Below are positions 38,420 to 38,762 of a stretch of DNA of 38,762 bases, in pieces. The DNA comes from Actinomycetota bacterium. Lineage in GTDB: Bacteria > Actinomycetota > UBA4738 > HRBIN12. The notes under the pieces were generated by a model, which had not been told where the DNA came from, searched no databases, and was given only the letters and a program-made list of their open reading frames with translations. Each line of letters begins with the position of its first letter. Position 1 is the stretch's first letter. The position numbers were made by a program, and so were the translations under genes. Where the stretch lies: positions 1-38,762 of the forward strand of contig VAXZ01000115.1 in assembly GCA_005885035.1 (NCBI GenBank), given 5' to 3'.

Positions 38420-38425
38420 AGTATA
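38420..38425 (-). promoter_or_regulatory. -10 box before the helicase gene
   Basis: TATACT, a 5-of-6 match, lies 10 nt before the ATG at 38409, in the 50-bp gap after the GntR-type gene. It supports the start chosen. Confidence 0.4.
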
Positions 38426-38459
38426 GGACCCACGGGGGCGCTGAGGAAGGACCGGTCGG

Positions 38460-38762
38460 TCAGGCGGTGCGGAGGGCGCGGGCGGCCGCCGCCCGGTCGA
38501 ACCCGAGCTGTTCGGCACGCCGAAGGTAGGCGGCGGCCGCCCGCGCCAACGCCTCGTCGGGCGCGGCCGGGCGCTCGGGAAGTACGTCGCCGACGAACGT
38601 CCCCGCCCGGCCGCGCCCGACGATCCAACCTTCGTCCTCGAGCGCGCGGTAGGCACGGGCAACGGTGTTCGGCGACAATCCGAGCTGATCGGCGCAGACC
38701 CGGACCGGGGGGATCCGGTCGCCCGGAAGCAGCGAGCCGCGCCGGATCAGCGACGCGACTTG
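38460..38762 (-). CDS. GntR-family regulator, YtrA-like, N-terminus cut by window edge
   Basis: The last 100 residues of a short GntR-family repressor; the start lies beyond the window. The winged-helix domain reads QVASLIRRGSLLPGDRIPPV, LSPNTVARAYRALEDEGWIV and GRAGTFVGDV, the usual GntR recognition helix and wing. The C-terminal part is only about 45 residues of helix (DEALARAAAAYLRRAEQLGF), which fits the small YtrA subfamily. YtrA-type proteins usually control ABC transporter genes encoded just downstream; here the gene downstream on the same strand is a helicase with its own promoter. Any transporter genes may lie outside the window. Confidence 0.88.
   Translation of the reverse strand, partial: QVASLIRRGSLLPGDRIPPVRVCADQLGLSPNTVARAYRALEDEGWIVGRGRAGTFVGDVLPERPAAPDEALARAAAAYLRRAEQLGFDRAAAARALRTA

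Overview
This is a high-GC, gene-dense window that most likely comes from an uncultured, deep-branching member of the Actinomycetota. The main evidence is the conserved actinobacterial growth and division cluster fhaA-fhaB-pstP-rodA-pbpA-pknB. The haem operon hemE-hemY-hemQ of the coproporphyrin branch, frequent GTG starts, 1-4 nt stop/start overlaps and frequent leaderless-type promoters agree with this. A bactofilin, a DUF4446 protein and a long two-domain ThyX argue against a textbook Streptomyces or Mycobacterium. The phylum rests on gene content alone, and no finer placement is supported.

Layout. 1-2185 (minus): the start of cysH, cut by the window edge, behind a 260-nt leader with a short ORF carrying three consecutive Cys codons and a terminator-like hairpin; then a membrane-anchored class III cyclase-like protein with an outer beta-propeller. 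2250-4396 (minus): a DapA-family aldolase and isocitrate lyase, the latter behind a long leader with a TetR-type palindrome. 4612-7000 (minus): a collapsed his locus with a small membrane protein, hisD, a 33-codon hisC remnant, hisA and a frameshifted hisG tail. 7042-16504 (minus): the growth/division operon, extended downstream by a long ThyX-family gene and a beta-lactamase-fold hydrolase. 16596-17707: an RDD membrane protein, tRNA-Leu(CAG) and a frameshifted cupin. 17860-22082 (plus): an ABC exporter pair, DUF4446 protein, bactofilin and serS. 22104-27796: a protein made of five PAS domains, an alpha/beta hydrolase, tRNA-Ser(TGA), a GNAT acetyltransferase and a SARP-type regulator. 27871-33834 (plus): a flavin oxidoreductase divergent from the SARP gene, a membrane GAF protein with a single-domain response regulator, and hemE-hemY-hemQ. 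33839-38762: PPK2, a HAD hydrolase, an AlkZ-like winged-helix protein, a UvrD-like helicase lacking part of domain 2A, and the end of a GntR/YtrA-type regulator.

How the genes work together. In the division operon the Ser/Thr kinase PknB senses the wall through PASTA repeats, PstP reverses its phosphorylation, FhaA and FhaB read phospho-threonines, and RodA with PbpA make peptidoglycan. The hem genes convert uroporphyrinogen towards haem, with ferrochelatase absent from the window. The cysH leader looks like a cysteine-responsive attenuator.

Three genes (hisC, hisG, the helicase) carry deletions or truncations. These may be real genome reduction or assembly faults. No CRISPR array, insertion sequence, integrase, phage gene or attachment site was seen. 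All family assignments come from reading motifs in the translations; no database search was run.
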